Assembly: GCA_949751835.1 (NCBI GenBank)
Contig: CATKHK010000026.1
Span: 124,001 to 188,000 of the forward strand
Direction of reading: 5' to 3'
Length of the DNA stretch: 64,000 bases
Source of the DNA: Blepharisma japonicum
Lineage: Eukaryota > Ciliophora > Heterotrichea > Heterotrichida > Blepharismidae
Shown here: positions 33,833 through 44,800 of the stretch, one piece after another
Layout: each line of letters starts with the position of its first letter
Position numbering within the stretch: the first letter of the stretch is position 1
Position numbers and translations under genes: made by a program
Notes under the pieces: generated by a model
Told to the model about the DNA's origin: nothing
What the model saw: the letters and a program-made list of their open reading frames with translations, nothing else
Databases searched by the model: none

Positions 33833-34765
33833 ATGTCAATAATCGTTTCCACTCCTGGACAAATTGCTAGTGCTCCTACAAACAGATCAACAGCCAAACA
33901 GCAATGGTCTTTTTCTAAAGCTGCTCGTTTTTCAACTATGAAACCTACCGAGTAAATGCTATTCAGAGGCCATTTTTATTCAATTCCTCCAGCTTTTGAC
34001 AGGAGATCAGCTTCAATTGGGTATGGAACAAAATCTGACTTTACCAAAGAGCGAGGCCAAGGAAACCCAGATCCCAGTGCATATAACTTGCCCAGCGATT
34101 TTGATATTAATAAGCCACATGGCCAAGCATATTCTTTTGGGATTTCTCGAGAAGCATGTGAAAAAAGATATGTCGAAGGACACTTTAGAGCTGATCCCTC
34201 AGTTCCAGGTCCCGGAACGTATGCTATTGCTTCAAAGATTGGGCAAGAAGGCAGAAAATTTACCTTCAGACCTCGCACATCTATTCTAGGTAACTGCTAA
34301 TTAGATGAAATGTTTAATAGCAGAAAAAGTCCAGGACCAGGAGCTTATGATCCTAAGTTAGAAGTTGATAAAGGAAGATATACATTAAGCACATTCAAAA
34401 ATGCAGGAATTACAACATTCTCACCTCTTTCTTCTCCAAGATTCCCTAAAAATCAAAAAGTAGGCCTTCCTGGCCCTGGTGCATATTATAACAACGAAGA
34501 CTTTTTAAAGTCAGGGTATTATTTATCAAAATTCCATTCTCCAGGAAATAGGGCCTTTCCGATTTCAGACAGAGATTCATCCCCCACTTCAGGTTTTTGG
34601 GATACACCTGGACCAGGGAGTTATAGGCTTCCAAGTGAGTTCGGGTACTATGAGAGCAAGCATAAGAGTTTAGAAAAAAGACCAAACACTCAATCAATGC
34701 CCAATCTCAAAACCCAAAAGACTCCTGCAATTAATAAAAAGCCAAAGCCTTCCACAAGAAATTAA
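33833..34765 (+). CDS. STPG-repeat (sperm-tail PG-rich) ciliary protein
   Basis: Spliced product 300 residues with two introns (33952-33966 and 34290-34304). It carries repeated Pro-Gly units: VPGPGTYAI, SPGPGAYDP, LPGPGAYYN, TPGPGSYRL and a weaker NPDPSAYNL, the signature of STPG/ODF3-type proteins, which are microtubule-inner or axoneme-associated proteins. The N-terminus (MSIIVSTPG) starts at the first long ATG. The TAA stop follows a Lys-rich tail. The 15-nt second intron alone accounts for an apparent stop in the middle of the gene. Confidence 0.88.
33952..33966 (+). other. 15-nt intron, STPG gene
   Basis: Reads gtaaatgctattcag; begins with an in-frame TAA after the first G. Removal joins MKPTE to GHFYSIPP. 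Confidence 0.9.
34290..34304 (+). other. 15-nt intron, STPG gene
   Basis: Reads gtaactgctaattag; removal joins RTSIL to DEMFNSRKSPGPG. Confidence 0.9.
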
Positions 34766-34921
34766 ATAATAAACAGAATTTAATTAAGGCCAAGCACAGA
34801 TTAAATCTTATATCTAACTAAAAATATAATAGCTTGTTATAGATTATCATTATTAAGTAGCTCTTTATTCCAATTAAAGAATATTCAGAATTTTATATAA
34901 GAAAAATTACTATTATCTTAT

Positions 34922-35524
34922 ATGGTGAGATACTTTAAAGACAGCTTCACCGATGTAAACCCAAGAGGAATTTATTGGGAACTTCAATCAAGAATTTTAA
35001 AAAGAAATAGGCTCTGGGTTTCAATGCCTCGTATCCCTGCAATGTCACGGGGAACTTTCCAAATATTCATGGTCGCAGTAACAAAGCATTGAAATTATCT
35101 ATTTGAAGGAATATCTATGTATGTTCCGAGGTCTTTAAGATATACAGAATTCGGGCCACATAACGTTTTATGGATTGGAATTTTAATTGGCTTCATTTTT
35201 CATCATATAAATACAAAACTTTGGAAAGAAAGAATTTGGGATAAGGAGCCAGGGGCTGTTATTCCTTTCAGAAACGGCACTGCCATAAGAGCCAAAAATT
35301 ATATTGTCAATTACACTATAAGGCCTTTTATTTATTACTTCGGGCTATTTATTAAAGAACTGGATCTTGATAGTACAATTGATTTGGCCCAAGCTCAAGC
35401 GGGGAGGAAGTACCGAAGATATTTATTTATGGAATATGCAAGAAGAAATTCATTAGATAAGTTTAGGGACAAAAATTACGACTTTTTAGAAATCAGCAGA
35501 ATGTATGGAAAAGACTCTCTTTAA
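34922..35524 (+). CDS. Small membrane protein, possibly mitochondrial, unknown
   Basis: 200 residues, TGA-Trp near residue 61, TAA stop. The N-terminus is basic and aromatic, and one clear membrane segment is present (VLWIGILIGFIFHH), followed by a charged stretch rich in Arg, Lys and Tyr (KYRRYLFMEYARRNS). The single TM with conserved-looking flanks resembles subunits of mitochondrial inner-membrane complexes in ciliates, but this is inference; no motif names it. Confidence 0.65.
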
Positions 35525-35564
35525 TCATTAAGTTAAACTGAGAATTAATATATCTTGTATAATG

Positions 35565-36833
35565 TTACTTAGCATTATTAATTTGTTCCCTTAGCTCACG
35601 ATTAAGCCCTTTTGAAGAAGGCCTCAAGGACTTATCAAATGACCAAGTTTCTCTGATGATAGAGCAAATGAAAGGGAATGCATTTTCATATTCAGCTCTT
35701 ATTAAAGGCTTTCACCTTTTCAGAACCAAATTATTCATAAACTCTTGATGTTGTTCGTTAAATCACTCCATACCTTTTTTATAGGCAATTTTTACATTTC
35801 TTTCAAATGGTTTTTCGTTTAAAAAGAGCTCAAACATTGTCATGCCAAATGACCAAATATCAGAGGATTTATCAATTTGTTTTGACTGTAATTGTTCTGG
35901 AGAGGCGTATATCAACGTGCATTTACCTTTGGTTGTTGTCTTGCTACTTTGAAATTCACTAATATTGAAATCACATATTTTTGGAGTGCAAAATTTATCA
36001 ATTAAAATGTTTTGAGGTTTTATGTCAAGATGGCAAATGCCTCTTAAGTGTATTCACATTAAACCATAGCTAGCACCAATTAGAAGCTCCAGTTTGTCCC
36101 TTTCTGTTATTTCTAAGCTAGGTTGTAATGCATATTGTTTTAATGTTCCTCGTTCGCAATATTCAGTAATTATCCCAATTGTATTATTGCCTATGACAAT
36201 ACCTAAAATATCCAAAACATTCTTATGATGAGAAAGCTTTGTCATTTTTATTTCTTTTAACAGTGCTTCTAATCTAGGCTCATTCTTAGGAACTTTTATT
36301 GCAACCTCTTGGCCAAATAAAATATTTTTAAAAATATATGAGTCTCCTCCAATTGCAATCGGCTCTTCATTCGTAAAGTCAGGATTATTTAATTCTTCTT
36401 GAGGAATGAACTCCAGGAATGAACTGTGATCAAATCATGTGTCAAAAAAAATTTTGTTGATAGAGTCTCACATATTCTGAATATAATCACTTAAACATAA
36501 AGAATTTTCATCTCTTGACTTTGCAACTTTTTCAATATATCTTCTATCATAAAGAACTCTTAAAGCCTCTGTCTTGTTAAGTATAATTGTGTAAACTGGA
36601 AGAGTGAAAAACTCTATTCCATTTTCATAAAGTTCGCTAATTGATCTAATTATTTGTTCAAGAACGTCTATCGATATATCTTCTCAAACGAGAGAATAAT
36701 AAAAAGTATTATTTGCAGTGATAAGATCTGAACCTGGAAGGGTAAAATAATTTTTTACAGCTTCATTGTTTTCTATAATTTCATTTATCTCCATATTAAA
36801 ATTATATTTTAAAATTATTTTAGAGTCTTGCAT
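35565..36833 (-). CDS. Divergent protein kinase with HLD and DFN in place of HRD and DFG
   Basis: 422 residues, TGA-Trp at 36054, 36685 and elsewhere, TAA stop. The first 160 residues are helical without a named domain. The kinase lobe follows: IGGDSYIFKN as a weak Gly loop, QEVAIKVPK with the Lys, ITEYCERGTLKQY at the hinge, HLDIKPQNILID in the catalytic loop (HRD Arg replaced by Leu, Asp kept), CDFNIS in place of DFG, and YASPEQL in place of APE. The hinge and catalytic loop resemble tyrosine-kinase-like kinases. Catalysis is possible because Lys, Asp and the metal Asp remain. I start at ATG 36831-36833; the frame is open further up but without ATG. Confidence 0.8.
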
Positions 36834-37156
36834 CTTTAGAAGTTTTAGAAATAAAATGATTAGTTGGCAGAAGACGGAGTAGAGAAAATTACTATGGAGC
36901 TGGCCTGATCCATCCAAGATACTAAAGCGTATTGCTTGTGCCACTAAAATAGGACTTTAAGCTAGAAAAGCAAAAAGGAAAGAGATATTTAGCCATTACT
37001 TAATATGTACCCTGAAGAGTATCTGAAGGCCAATTTCAATGGAGTCGAGACAAGACGACATCATTGTTCACGTACTTATTCCAGACAAGCCAACGATTTA
37101 AGCCAAATTTAGAAGGATAATTTGGATCATTTATTAATCATCAACTTGGGTCTACC
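36834..37156. other. Intergenic between kinase and Kelch-like gene
   Basis: The kinase frame stays open to about 36944 without an ATG. A separate short ATG frame (MAKYLFPFCFSSLK) lies just upstream but cannot be joined by a 15-16-nt intron. Nothing else seen. Confidence 0.5.
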
Positions 37157-38169
37157 TTATAGTTCAATCATCACTTTTTCTTCCAAAGAAAATTTGAAGT
37201 AATGATTATAGGGATATCCTGAACACCCAATGTAGATTCCTCCTTTATTATATAAGCAGCTAGCCTGAGTAAAATAGCTAATTGACGATGCTGCTATTTT
37301 CCATCAAGAATATTCATCTTCACTACTACTTTCATATATTCATCCATGGCCACACTCAATCAAATACAATTTCTCAGCATTTATCAAGAGCTTGGCTTTT
37401 TCCTTTGCAAATTCATAAGGAATAGTTGAAAAAGAGTCAATATCAATTGAGTAAATTAAAATATTTTTATTTTCGTATCCAGAAATCAAAATATTTCCAT
37501 TAAATATTATACTATGACAATGGATATCTACATTTGGCATTGGAGTTAGTTTAATTCAACGATTTCTATCTAAATCAAATCTCTCTGATAAAGCTAAAGA
37601 ATTGCTGTCATTTTCCCCTCCAAAGCAATAAATATTTCTGTTGATATATATACATTTTTGCCAGATGGTAGCTCTTTAGCTTCACTATTTATATCAATTA
37701 TCAAAGTGATCCCAGAAATTTCCCCATTACCAAAACAAAATAATTCACTATTTGGGAGCTGAGCTATGCATGTGCAATAGTCTAATTGCTCAAGAATATC
37801 TAGATTTCATATCTCTTCTTCTTCACACTCAGTATTATAAGTAGTCAATCTAATTCTATTGTTTCTATTCTCAATGAAATAAAGAGATGAAATGTGATTA
37901 TAAGCGTCATATATTTGATTTATTGCTGGAAAAAAAGCAGGACTCTGATTTTCATATAATGAGCAAATTCTCCTGAAATCTTGCTCTCTTTCTGGGCCAT
38001 TAGTAATACTTCGAATTATAGAATCTTTAGTCAACAGATTATGAGAATTTAATAATTTACCATCAAGAGTCTGACTAATTCGGCTTTGGGTGTGATTTAC
38101 TTCATCAATTAGCTCTTCTTCAGCAGAATTAAGCTGCTCATAGAGTATATTTCAAGCTTTGAGTTCCAT
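37157..38169 (-). pseudogene. Kelch-like beta-propeller gene with a 2-bp frameshift in a TA tract
   Basis: ATG at 38167-38169 (MELKAWNIL), TAA at 37157, TGA-Trp at 37807, 37340 and others. The N-terminal 110 residues are helical; then come propeller blades (LPNSELFCFGNGE, RNIYCFGGENDSNS, DLDRNRWIKLTPMP, GGIYIGCSGYP). The total of 1013 bp is 2 bp more than a multiple of three. The two halves meet at the (TA)n run at 37644-37652: with one TA less the frame would read NVYINRNIYCFGG without a break. The 16-nt GT-AG stretch there does not restore the frame. It is an assembly error, a young mutation, or a slippery site. Confidence 0.65.
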
Positions 38170-38246
38170 ATTTTAAACTATTAAAATTTAAGCATTTATT
38201 TTTAATATTCTCTTAGTAAAAATTATTAAAATCTCCATAATAAAAA

Positions 38247-39293
38247 ATGGTTGAGAAAGATACAATGATTTACAGAAATCTCGGAAGCTCAGGCCTTAAA
38301 GTTTCTTCACTATCATTTGGAACTGGGCTCACAAACTACAATGCAGAGACTGAAGAGAACTTATATCAAATCTTTCAGAAATCCATCGATGCTGGAGTCA
38401 ATTTTTTTGACACTGCTGAAAGATATGGCGCTGGAGCAGTAGAAACATTTATTGGAAATATTTTAAAGCGAGGTGATTGGGATCGTGACAATTTAGTTAT
38501 TTCAACTAAATTTCTTCGATGTGGTAGAGGTATTGGATTGTCTCGCAAAAGGCTAGTTCAAGGCATGAGAAATTCGCTTAAACGGCTTCAACTGGGATAT
38601 GTAGATGTTATGTACTTGCATAGATATGATCAGGAAGTCCCGCTAGAAGAAACTATAAGAGCAGTAAATCATTTGATTGAAAAAGGGAAAGCTGATTATT
38701 GGGGAACTTCTGAATTTACAGCTTTCGAAATTCAAGAGTGCCATAAGATCTGCGACAAGTATGGCTTCATCCATCCAGCTGTTGATCAGTGCCAATATAA
38801 TCTGATTATAAGGGATAAAGTTGAAGTGGAATTCCCTCCTTTGTTCGACAAATATGGCATGGGAGCAGTTGCATGAAGTCCTTTAATGGGAGGATTTTTA
38901 TCAGGGAAATATAATGATATGAATATCCCAGAAGGATCGAGATTGGCAGATCCTAATTTGCCTCAAATAGCTAAGGCGCCATATGAAGCATTCTTTTTGC
39001 CTCAAAATCAAGAAAAGACAAAGAAAATGTTTGGTGGCTTATGATCACTGGCTTTGGAGCTAGAATGCTCACAGTCGCAATTAGCGCTTGCTTGGTGTAT
39101 AAAAAATAACGATGTTAGCAGCACTATTTTTGGTGCAACTAAACTTTATCAAGCTGAAGACAATCTTGGAGCTATCGGTGTTTTATCTAAGTTAACCCCT
39201 GAAATCTTAGCGAAAATTGAAGAAATTATTGAAACAAGACCAAAAGCTCCTATCAATTGGAGAAATTGGCAGCCAATGCCTTCAAGAAGATAA
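38247..39293 (+). CDS. Aldo-keto reductase, voltage-gated K+ channel beta-subunit type
   Basis: 348 residues, TGA-Trp at 38874 and 39042, TAA stop. The fold is an AKR barrel: YRNLGSSGLKVSSLSFGTG at the start, FFDTAERYGAG with catalytic Asp and Tyr, VISTKFL with the Lys, VMYLHRYDQ with the His, then the NADPH-binding part (WSPLMGGFLSGKY, STIFGATKLYQAEDNLGA). The sequence pattern is that of the Kv-beta/AKR6 group, which reduces carbonyls and can associate with potassium channels. Its last 15 codons occur again at about 40199-40247 because of a tandem duplication. Confidence 0.92.
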
Positions 39294-40193
39294 AAACTAA
39301 TTATTTTTAAAAATAAACTTCCAAGTCTCTATTAATTTTCATTTTTTTACTAGAATATCATTATTTAATTAATTACAATTACAGAGAGAGCAGCTATGCC
39401 AACTTTATTCTTGTGTACTAAAGAATAAGCTTCCACACAAATTGCATGCTTTTTAAATTTTAACTATCAGAATTTGATCTTACTACATGCCTCTGTTCTT
39501 TTTCCTCTTGTTACTTTATTTTATTTAAATTAATTGCAATTAATTTTATTTTCCATCAAGAAATCCCTATCCTTTTCTCTTACTTCAACTTTCAAATAAA
39601 TCCATCTTTCATTTGATTCGGCAAACGTATAATAAGCATCATTCCCAGCTACTCTTTCTCCACATTCCTCCAAACCTTCATTTTGATCCACTTTTTTACC
39701 TTTAAACCTTCATTTGCAATTAAAAAACCCACAATTTTCTGCTCTATTGACTCTTTTATTGCAAACAGGACATCTCAAACTTGTGATTGTTTCTCCAATA
39801 GAAAAGACTCCAAATCCTTTATTGACTAAAACCCAATCTCCCATACTTCCAGCTTCACAAAAGCGGTTCCTACAACGCGCTTTGAATGAAATTCCCCTTC
39901 TTGCACTCCTCCATCTTGGAGCATTTTCATCAAACATTAACATTACTTGTTTTTGGTAACTGATGTCGGCAGGAGTTATTTTCAATGGTTTGTAATTGAG
40001 CGTTAAATTTAATTTCCCATAGGATTGAAATTCCAACTGCCTATAATTTGGAATATCATTAAGGGATAGTCGCTCACTTAGTTTTTGATCAAATCAAAAA
40101 TCGTATTTTTCTCTGGGTATGGAAATGAAGCATGGCCTACTGTTTTGAGGGAATTGATTTTGAAATGAATACACCAGGTTGGAACTTCTGGAT
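39238..40193. repeat. Tandem duplication, first copy (956-bp unit)
   Basis: Starts inside the reductase C-terminus and runs into the decayed gene copy. The base-by-base match resumes at 40194 with an offset of 956 bp. The junction shares only a few bases. Confidence 0.85.
39530..40193 (-). pseudogene. Truncated copy of the ubiquitin-like / Cys-rich gene
   Basis: Matches 40488-41454 at roughly 90 percent by eye. It lacks the first 75 or so codons, because its 5' end is fused to reductase sequence. It has a 1-bp loss near 40090 and an internal loss of about 300 bp around 39970, where short gca repeats met. The C-terminal Cys-rich part is still open (ARCRNRFCEAGSMGDW, RCPVCNKRVNRAENC) down to a TAA at 39530, with many changes conservative, so it may be young or partly used. 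No ATG of the original frame remains near its 5' end. Confidence 0.75.
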
Positions 40194-41454
40194 GACCAAA
40201 AGCTTCTATCAATTGGAGAAATTGGCAGCCAATGCCTTCAAGAAGATAAAAACTAATTATTTTTAAAAATAAACTACCAAGTTTCTATTTAAATTTTCAC
40301 TTTTTAGTATAATATCATTATTTAATTAATTACAATTACAGAGAGTGCAGCTATTCCATCTTTATTCTTGTGTACTAAAGCATAAGCTTCCACACAAATT
40401 GCATGCTTTTTAAATTTTAACTATCAGAATTTGATCTTATCACATGCCTCTGTTCTTTTTTTCGCTCATTAATTTACTTTATTTAAATTAATTGCAATTA
40501 CTTTTCTTTCTCATCACGAAATCCCTATCCTTTTCTCTTGCTTCAACTTTCAAATAAATCCATCTTTCATTTGATTCCGCAAATGTATAATAAGCATCAT
40601 TCCCAGCGACTCTATCTCCACATTCCTGCAAACCTTCATTTTCATCCTCTTTTTCACCTCTAAACCTTCATTTGCAATCAAAAAACCCACAATTTTCTGC
40701 TCTACTGACTTTTTTATTGCAAACAGGACATTTCAAATTTGTGATTGTTTCTCCAATAGACAAGACTCCAATTCCTTTATTGACTATAACCCAGTCTCCT
40801 ATACTTCCTGCTTCACAAAAGCGGTTCCTACAATGCGCTTTGAATGAAATTCCCCTTCTTACACTCCTTCATCTAGGAGCATTCTCATCAAACATTAATA
40901 TTACTTGTTTTTGGTCACTGATGTCAGCAAAGGTGAATCCTAATCCAGAAGTACCTCCTAAAGCTCCTTTGTGCCCTTCAATGCATGAACGATCGTGAAT
41001 TGGATAGGACCTTATAATTTTATCGTCATCTAAAGCTGCTCCATTCTGTAAGATTAATCGGAGGACTCTTTTACCCTTGCATGCCAAAAGCCACTTTAAC
41101 TTAGAGACTTTTGATGATTTTTTAATATAAAGTGAGATTGGGTCTTCACCGTCTACACGGATATTTACAAGTACATACAGAGATGGGTCGTAAAAATTTT
41201 TTTCTTTTTTTAATATGAGTTTTAGGCAGGAGTTATTTTCAATAGTTTGTAATTGAGCGTCAACATTTAATTTCCCATAGGATTGAAATTCCAACTGCCT
41301 ATAATTTGGAATATCATTAAGGGATAATCTCTCACTTAGTTTTTGGATCAAATCAAAAATCGTATTTTTCTCTGGGTATGGAAATGAAATATGGCCTGCT
41401 GCTTTGAGGGAACTGATTTTGAAATGAATACACCAGGTTGGGACATCTGGATGA
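40194..41454. repeat. Tandem duplication, second copy (about 1.26 kb)
   Basis: Begins with an orphan copy of the last codons of the reductase (INWRNWQPMPSRR and TAA) and extends into the intact ubiquitin-like gene. It is longer than the first copy because that copy lost about 300 bp internally. Confidence 0.85.
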
Positions 41455-41684
41455 AGAATAAATTGAAGTCCACCTCCCCATTTAATATTCTTTATTTTCT
41501 CAGCACGATTCAGTCGTCTGCCATTCGTGTACAAAGTAATATCCATTGAATCTATTGACTTTTTTGCTTCAATTATTCTTGCAAAATCTTCAACAGTTCC
41601 ATTGGGTGGGATTAGCTCAGATTCTATATAAAATCTGTCGTCTAAAGACAAAACTTCGACTGGCTCTGGATTATTGGTTAACAT
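40488..41684 (-). CDS. Ubiquitin-like-domain protein with C-terminal Cys-rich module
   Basis: 398 residues, TGA-Trp at 40869 and in the tail, TAA at 40488. Two or three beta-grasp-like stretches are seen: residues 1-80 (DRFYIESELIPPNGTVEDF, then IKWGGGLQFIL), about 85-150 and 155-230 (IRVDGEDPISLYIKKSSKV followed by LRLILQNGAALDDDKIIRSY, which has the pattern of a ubiquitin fold). The C-terminal 130 residues hold HCRNRFCEAG, KCPVCNKKV, ENCGFFDCKW and LQECGDRV, likely a zinc-binding module. I do not recognise the combination. A role in ubiquitin signalling is inferred. Confidence 0.75.
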
Positions 41685-41816
41685 TCGATTAATTATTTTA
41701 ATAGAAATTTAATTTTCATTTTTATCTAAGTATTTAATATAATTAATTCAATTTCTTTGAATGCTATAATGTTGAAGTCATTTTTCATTTTCTTAACGCA
41801 AATAATTTAAACAACT

Positions 41817-44800
41817 TTAAACAAGGTCAGATTCAAGAGCTGTTTCTTTGATCTTATTCAAAAATTTCAAATAAATTTCTTCAGGCTCTTTAAAAGCACT
41901 TCTTTGGACCTCAATATTTCTAAGAATAACATCATCATTAATTAACGAAACTTTTTTAACTATCTCTTTTTCATCTTTTTTATCTTTTTTAAAGTACAAT
42001 AAATTAATTTTAAAAATCTTTCTAGTTCATACACTCAAAATCGATGCAAACCCTCCATAAAAAGCTTTGAAAATCCATATAAATCAGAAAATAATGTTGG
42101 CAAAAAGCATAAGCATAAAGAAAAATCATTTCGATCCATCATCCAATGAATTTGTGAGATAATATAAGCCGCAATATATAGTTACTGCTGAAACAAAAGA
42201 ACCTTTTAATTCCATTTCATTTAAGTCTTTATATTCAAATGGCCTACTTATATATTGAAGATGAATAAAAACTATGAGCACGGATAAGCATGTCAAGGCT
42301 TGAATATTTGGAGAAATCGCATTAAAAACAGCTGATAATAATATAATGCTCATTTTTCTAGTCATGATTACAAACTCTCAATAAAATCTAGAGTCTTTGT
42401 AGCCTGAATACAAAAAGCCGAATTTTATTTTAAAGTCAATTTGACCAAGCTTAGAGCGATTCCGGCGTAGATGCCACAAAATAGCAAATGGAGTGCATAT
42501 AGACCATATAGCAATAGAAGGAACTGCAATAGAAACTGTATAAAATGCATGAGTGTCATCTCAGCATTTTATGTCTAAATTTTTCATTAAATACTTTTGG
42601 CCATAAATATCCATGCAGCTGAAAGCAGAGAACATATAATTGGTCAGTGATGGATGAATTAAGAAAAATAAAATACAAAGTGTTGCCACAAATTCCTTTT
42701 TCATTATTTGGCAATTCTTTTTAATTGCTGAAACTATGTAGAAAAACCCAAAAACAGCTAGTCCTAATATAATAGGAATTAAAGAAATAATTCAGAGTTT
42801 TGTAAAATAAACAGTTTTGTATGAATCTGGGCTGTCTTCACTTATTAAAAAGCAGTCAATTGAAAATATTTGTGTAGAAACCTCTCCAGCTTTACTTTGA
42901 GTTTCTAGGAAGCTGCTAACCATCTGTGGCCATGATAGTCTTAATTGCGCAGCTAAAGACACCAATTGAATGTAATTTACAAAAATTTTCAAATAAATTG
43001 ATAAAATTGAAGCTGGTTGATACGCACTAACCATGGTTGTATGAACTAAAATTGTCAGTGCTAAGATCATGCCTATGATAATTACAATAATTTTTACAAC
43101 GCTTCAAGAATAATCACAAACAGCACACACATTGGAGCTTGAGTAAGAATATCCTATTTTGCAAGCTTGACATAAATTTCCTCTATACCCTTCAGAGCAG
43201 ATTCCAGTAGTAGATATATAGCCATTATCAGACATGAGCCCGCCTAAGCAGGAGCCTTTGTTCAAGCACTCATATATTACAGCAGAATCATTACTCCCGT
43301 GTCAGTATCCAGGATATGGAGCTATCAAATATCCTCCATAACAGTCAGCATTTGCAGGACAATTAGAGCACTGACTATCAGCATCTAAACTGTATGTTCC
43401 ATTACTGCATTCAATGCATTGATTATTTTGTTTATACTCTCCTTTTATGCATTCTCTGAGAGAAATCGATATATTAATGCTTGTTCCTATTGAAACTCCA
43501 TTAGAGAAAGAAATTATTGGGGTAGAAATCGATAAACTTGCTTGACTTCCTGGAGTTGCAGTTACAGAAAATTTGTCTAGAGTCACTTCTCCTTCAACAG
43601 GATTGACCTGGGTTATTCCACTAACACTAATATTAGTGTTTCCTATAATTGAAACTTGAACATTATCGTATCCGTACTTCACAATCTGAGCTTCATGATC
43701 AATTAGGCCTAGTTTTATTGTATATGGAAATTTTTGGCCACTTGGAACATCGGTAAAATCAGTTAACTGTCTTGAACTGGTTTCAGATAAAACATTGAAT
43801 TTGATAGGAAATGAAGCCATATTGTTCCCATATTTTGCGGTATTGTTTTGGAATTCATTATTATCAAATTTAGGCATGGAGCCTGCTCATCATATTGATC
43901 CTCCAGAATTTTTAGCTGAGTTATTGATAAAACTATTTTTTCTTATATCAGCTGTGCAGCTATTACTAGAGCTGCCTGAAGGACATGAAATAAGGATAGC
44001 TCCTGCATTTTCTGCTATATTAGAAGAAAATTCGTTATCAGTCAGATTTATTTTCATATATGATGAAGAAAGATAAATTCCTCCTCCGCTTCCGCCACTT
44101 TTTTTATATGAAGCCAAGTTATTATCAAATAAACAGTTAGAAACAATGAATTCAGATCCAGTATCTTTAGTAGACTGAACATAAACAGCGCCACCTGAGC
44201 CCATCGATGTATTATTTACAAATGAGGACCCTGAGATTTGTCCATATATTACTTCCTGCAAATAAATGGCGCCTCCATTATCAATATTAATTCCTTCGCT
44301 AAATTTGCAATCTTTGATGACTATATTTTTGATATCATAACCATAAATAGTTCCAGATTTCATTCCTGAAAAATGGGAGTCCTGGACAGTTAAATTTCCT
44401 TGAATTTCAATTATATATGTACTTGTGTCATAATCCTTTTTAGGCCTGTGATCCTCAAATATAGAGTTAGTAATACTAATACTGGAATTGCTAGTTCCTT
44501 CAATCCCTGCTGTATATAAATTATTATCTGAGAAGATTAGTGAGGAGTCTGCGAAACTCAAAGTTCCTCCAGAAAGAGATATAGAGCCTCCATTTTCTGC
44601 TGACCCTCCATAAAAATTTGATTTCGAAATATCTATAATACTTTGAGTATTTGCTGAAATAAAGGCTCCTGAGCCAAGAGCTGATTGATTTTTAAAGGCT
44701 GAGTTAGATATAGTTAAACTAGCAGTATTAAGGAGAATCCCTGGGCTATCATGCTCTGCTCAATTTCCATCAAAAATACAATTGTCTATTGCTACATCAG

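Noticed and set aside
36834-36944. N-terminal extension of the divergent kinase
   Set aside because: The frame is open but would need a GTG start, and no 15-16-nt intron links it to the nearby ATG frame.
37638-37653. A 16-nt intron explaining the Kelch-gene break
   Set aside because: It has GT and AG, but removing it leaves a length that is not a multiple of three and the wrong frame; a 2-bp TA slip fits better.
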